Source of the DNA: an uncultured Rubrivivax sp.
GTDB lineage: Bacteria; Pseudomonadota; Gammaproteobacteria; Burkholderiales; Burkholderiaceae_C
Length of the DNA stretch: 8,270 bases
Assembly: GCA_937975735.1 (NCBI GenBank)
Contig: CALJUI010000267.1
Span: 1 to 8,270 of the forward strand
Direction of reading: 5' to 3'
Below are positions 6,721 through 8,270 of this stretch, piece after piece. The notes under the pieces are model-generated. The model was not told where the DNA came from. It was given only the letters and a program-made list of their open reading frames with translations, and made no database searches. Each line of letters starts with the position of its first letter. The stretch's first letter is position 1. The position numbers and the translations under genes are program-made.

Positions 6721-7578
6721 ATGCCCGCCCAGATCATCGACGGCACCGCCCTGTCCCGACAGATCCGCGCCGAGGTCGGCGAGCGCGCCGCCGCGCTCAC
6801 CGCAAGCGGCCGCCGCCCCGGCCTGGCCGTGATCCTGGTCGGCGACGACCCGGCCTCGGCGGTCTACGTGCGCAACAAGGTCAAGGCCTGCGCCGACCAC
6901 GGCCTGCACTCGGTGCTCGAGCGTCACGACGCCACGCTGACCGAAACCACGCTGCTGGCGCGGATCGAGGCGCTCAATGCGGATCCGGCGATCCACGGCA
7001 TCCTGGTGCAGATGCCGCTGCCCAGGCACATCGACCCGCACCGTGTGATCGAGGCGATCGCGACGCACAAGGACGTCGACGGCTTCTCGGTGCGCAGCGC
7101 CGGCGAGTTGTTCGCCGGCCTGCCCGGCCTGCGCCCGGCCACGCCCTTCGGCTGCATGAAGCTGATCGAGAGCACCGGACAGGCGCTGCGCGGCAAGCAC
7201 GCGGTGGTGATCGGCCGCAGCAACACCGTCGGCAAGCCGATGGCGCTGCTGCTGATGCAGGCCAACGCCACCGTCACCGTCTGCCACAGCGCGACGCCCG
7301 ACATCGGCCACCACACGCGCCAGGCCGACGTGATCGTCGCCGCGGTCGGCCGCCGACGCACCGTCACCGCCGAGATGGTCAAGCCCGGCGCGATCGTCAT
7401 CGACGTCGGCATCAATCGAGACGAACAGGGCAAGCTCTGTGGCGACGTCGACTTCGAGCCCGTGCGCGAGGCGCTCGGGCCGACCGGCTGGATCAGCCCG
7501 GTGCCCGGCGGCGTCGGGCCGATGACGATCACGATGCTGCTCGTCAACACGCTGGCGGCGGCCGAACGCGGCATGTGA
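6721..7578 (+). CDS. folD: Bifunctional methylenetetrahydrofolate dehydrogenase / methenyltetrahydrofolate cyclohydrolase
   Basis: FolD is a cytoplasmic enzyme that oxidises 5,10-methylene-THF with NADP+ and hydrolyses the methenyl product to 10-formyl-THF, which supplies purine and initiator fMet synthesis. The protein is 285 residues (E. coli 288). The N-terminal catalytic domain has Y49 and K53 in YVRNK (the catalytic Tyr/Lys pair), VQMPLP (96-101) and DVDGF (118-122). The Rossmann part has VIGRSNTVGKPMA (163-175), AAVGRR (207-212) and IDVGIN (227-232). PVPGGVGPMT (260-269) is the family signature near the C-terminus. The ATG at 6721 gives MPAQIIDG, matching the E. coli N-terminus MAAKIIDG, although the frame is open far upstream. 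There is no clear Shine-Dalgarno sequence. It overlaps the next gene by 4 nt, suggesting co-expression with the peptidase gene. Confidence 0.98.
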   Translation: MPAQIIDGTALSRQIRAEVGERAAALTASGRRPGLAVILVGDDPASAVYVRNKVKACADHGLHSVLERHDATLTETTLLARIEALNADPAIHGILVQMPLPRHIDPHRVIEAIATHKDVDGFSVRSAGELFAGLPGLRPATPFGCMKLIESTGQALRGKHAVVIGRSNTVGKPMALLLMQANATVTVCHSATPDIGHHTRQADVIVAAVGRRRTVTAEMVKPGAIVIDVGINRDEQGKLCGDVDFEPVREALGPTGWISPVPGGVGPMTITMLLVNTLAAAERGM

Positions 7579-8270
7579 ACCCGCTGCTCGCCGATCACCC
7601 GCTGCCGCGCTTCGACGCGATCGAGCCGGCCCATGTCACGCCGGCGATCGACCGCCTGCTGGCCGACGCCGAGGCCGGCCTGGCCCGCGCCACCAGCGAC
7701 GAGGTGCCGCCCGAGCTGAACGCGTTGGGCATCGCGCTCGACGTGCCGGTGGAGCGCCTGCAGCGCGCCTGGAGCACGGTCGTCCACCTGCACGCGGTGC
7801 GCGACACGCCGGCATTGCGCGAGGCCTTCGACGCCAACCTGCCGCGACTGGTCGAGTTCACGACCCGGCTCGCCGCCCACCCGGGCCTGTACGCGAAGAC
7901 GCGGGCGATCGCCGAGTCGGCGGCGCTGCTGACGCCGGTGCAGCGCAAGGCGGTGGCCGACGCGCTGCGCGACTTCGTGCTCGGCGGCGCCGAACTGACC
8001 GGCGCGGCCCGCCGCCGCTTCGGCGAGATCGCCGAGCGCCTCGCGACGCTGTCGCAGCGCTTCGGCGAGAACGTGCTCGACGCCACCGACGCCTGGACGC
8101 TCGACGTGGACGCAGCGCGCCTGACCGGCGTGCCGGCCGACGTGGTGGCGCGCGCGCGGCAGGCCGCGGCCGACGCCGGCGTCGACGGCTGCCGGCTGAC
8201 GCTGCACGGCCCCTGCCGCGAGCCGGTGCTGCGCCACGCGAGCGACCGCGCGCTGCGCGAAACGGTGTTC
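7575..8270 (+). CDS. prlC: Oligopeptidase A, M3-family zinc metallopeptidase (N-terminal 232 residues; gene runs off right edge)
   Basis: PrlC is a cytoplasmic zinc peptidase that cleaves small peptides, including products of signal-peptide degradation. The 232 visible codons resemble the N-terminal third of E. coli oligopeptidase A (about 680 residues). Matching blocks include the opening NPLL, a GLYAKTRAI region near 115-123, a KAVADALRDF block near 136-145, and RRFGEIAERL followed by NVLDATDAWT near 157-181. The catalytic HExxH motif lies beyond the window, so activity cannot be judged here. The start is GTG at 7575. It overlaps the folD stop (GTGA), places NPLL at the right position, and no in-frame ATG occurs anywhere in the visible part. 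The upstream sequence is GC-rich without a good Shine-Dalgarno sequence, so translation is probably coupled to folD. The frame shows no stop to the right edge. Confidence 0.95.
   Translation, partial: MNPLLADHPLPRFDAIEPAHVTPAIDRLLADAEAGLARATSDEVPPELNALGIALDVPVERLQRAWSTVVHLHAVRDTPALREAFDANLPRLVEFTTRLAAHPGLYAKTRAIAESAALLTPVQRKAVADALRDFVLGGAELTGAARRRFGEIAERLATLSQRFGENVLDATDAWTLDVDAARLTGVPADVVARARQAAADAGVDGCRLTLHGPCREPVLRHASDRALRETVF

Overview
The window is very GC-rich, with GC-dominated third codon positions. It looks like the chromosome of a betaproteobacterium, most likely Burkholderiales (Rubrivivax/Methylibium/Leptothrix-like). Supporting features are the homodimeric AceE-type pyruvate dehydrogenase E1 followed directly by a two-lipoyl-domain E2, the FolD sequence style, and the folD-prlC pair. 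The taxonomic placement comes from memory of these families, not from a search.

Layout. On the minus strand, transcribed leftward, are aceE (3333 to 631) and then the start of aceF (605 running off the left edge). They are 25 nt apart and form a pyruvate dehydrogenase operon. A 133-nt, comparatively AT-rich intergenic region (3334-3466) separates aceE from a divergent plus-strand set. That set begins with a membrane-bound sensor histidine kinase with two PAS domains (3467-6037) and a FixJ/NarL-type response regulator (6038-6661), joined stop-to-start. A terminator-like hairpin (6678-6708) follows. Next come folD (6721-7578) and the N-terminal third of an M3-family oligopeptidase A gene (prlC, from 7575 to the right edge), which overlap by 4 nt. 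No stretch over 300 nt lacks a gene. I see no RNA gene, insertion sequence, CRISPR array or prophage sequence.

How the parts work together. AceE and AceF carry out the decarboxylation and acetyl-transfer steps that turn pyruvate into acetyl-CoA; E3 should lie beyond the left edge. The sensor kinase and regulator form one signalling pair. Being divergent from the dehydrogenase operon, they are plausible regulators of it or of carbon/redox metabolism, but their signal and targets cannot be read from the sequence. FolD makes 10-formyl-THF precursors for one-carbon metabolism, and PrlC degrades peptides in the cytoplasm. This is mostly core housekeeping sequence. The least explained element is the orphan-looking two-component system beside the dehydrogenase operon.
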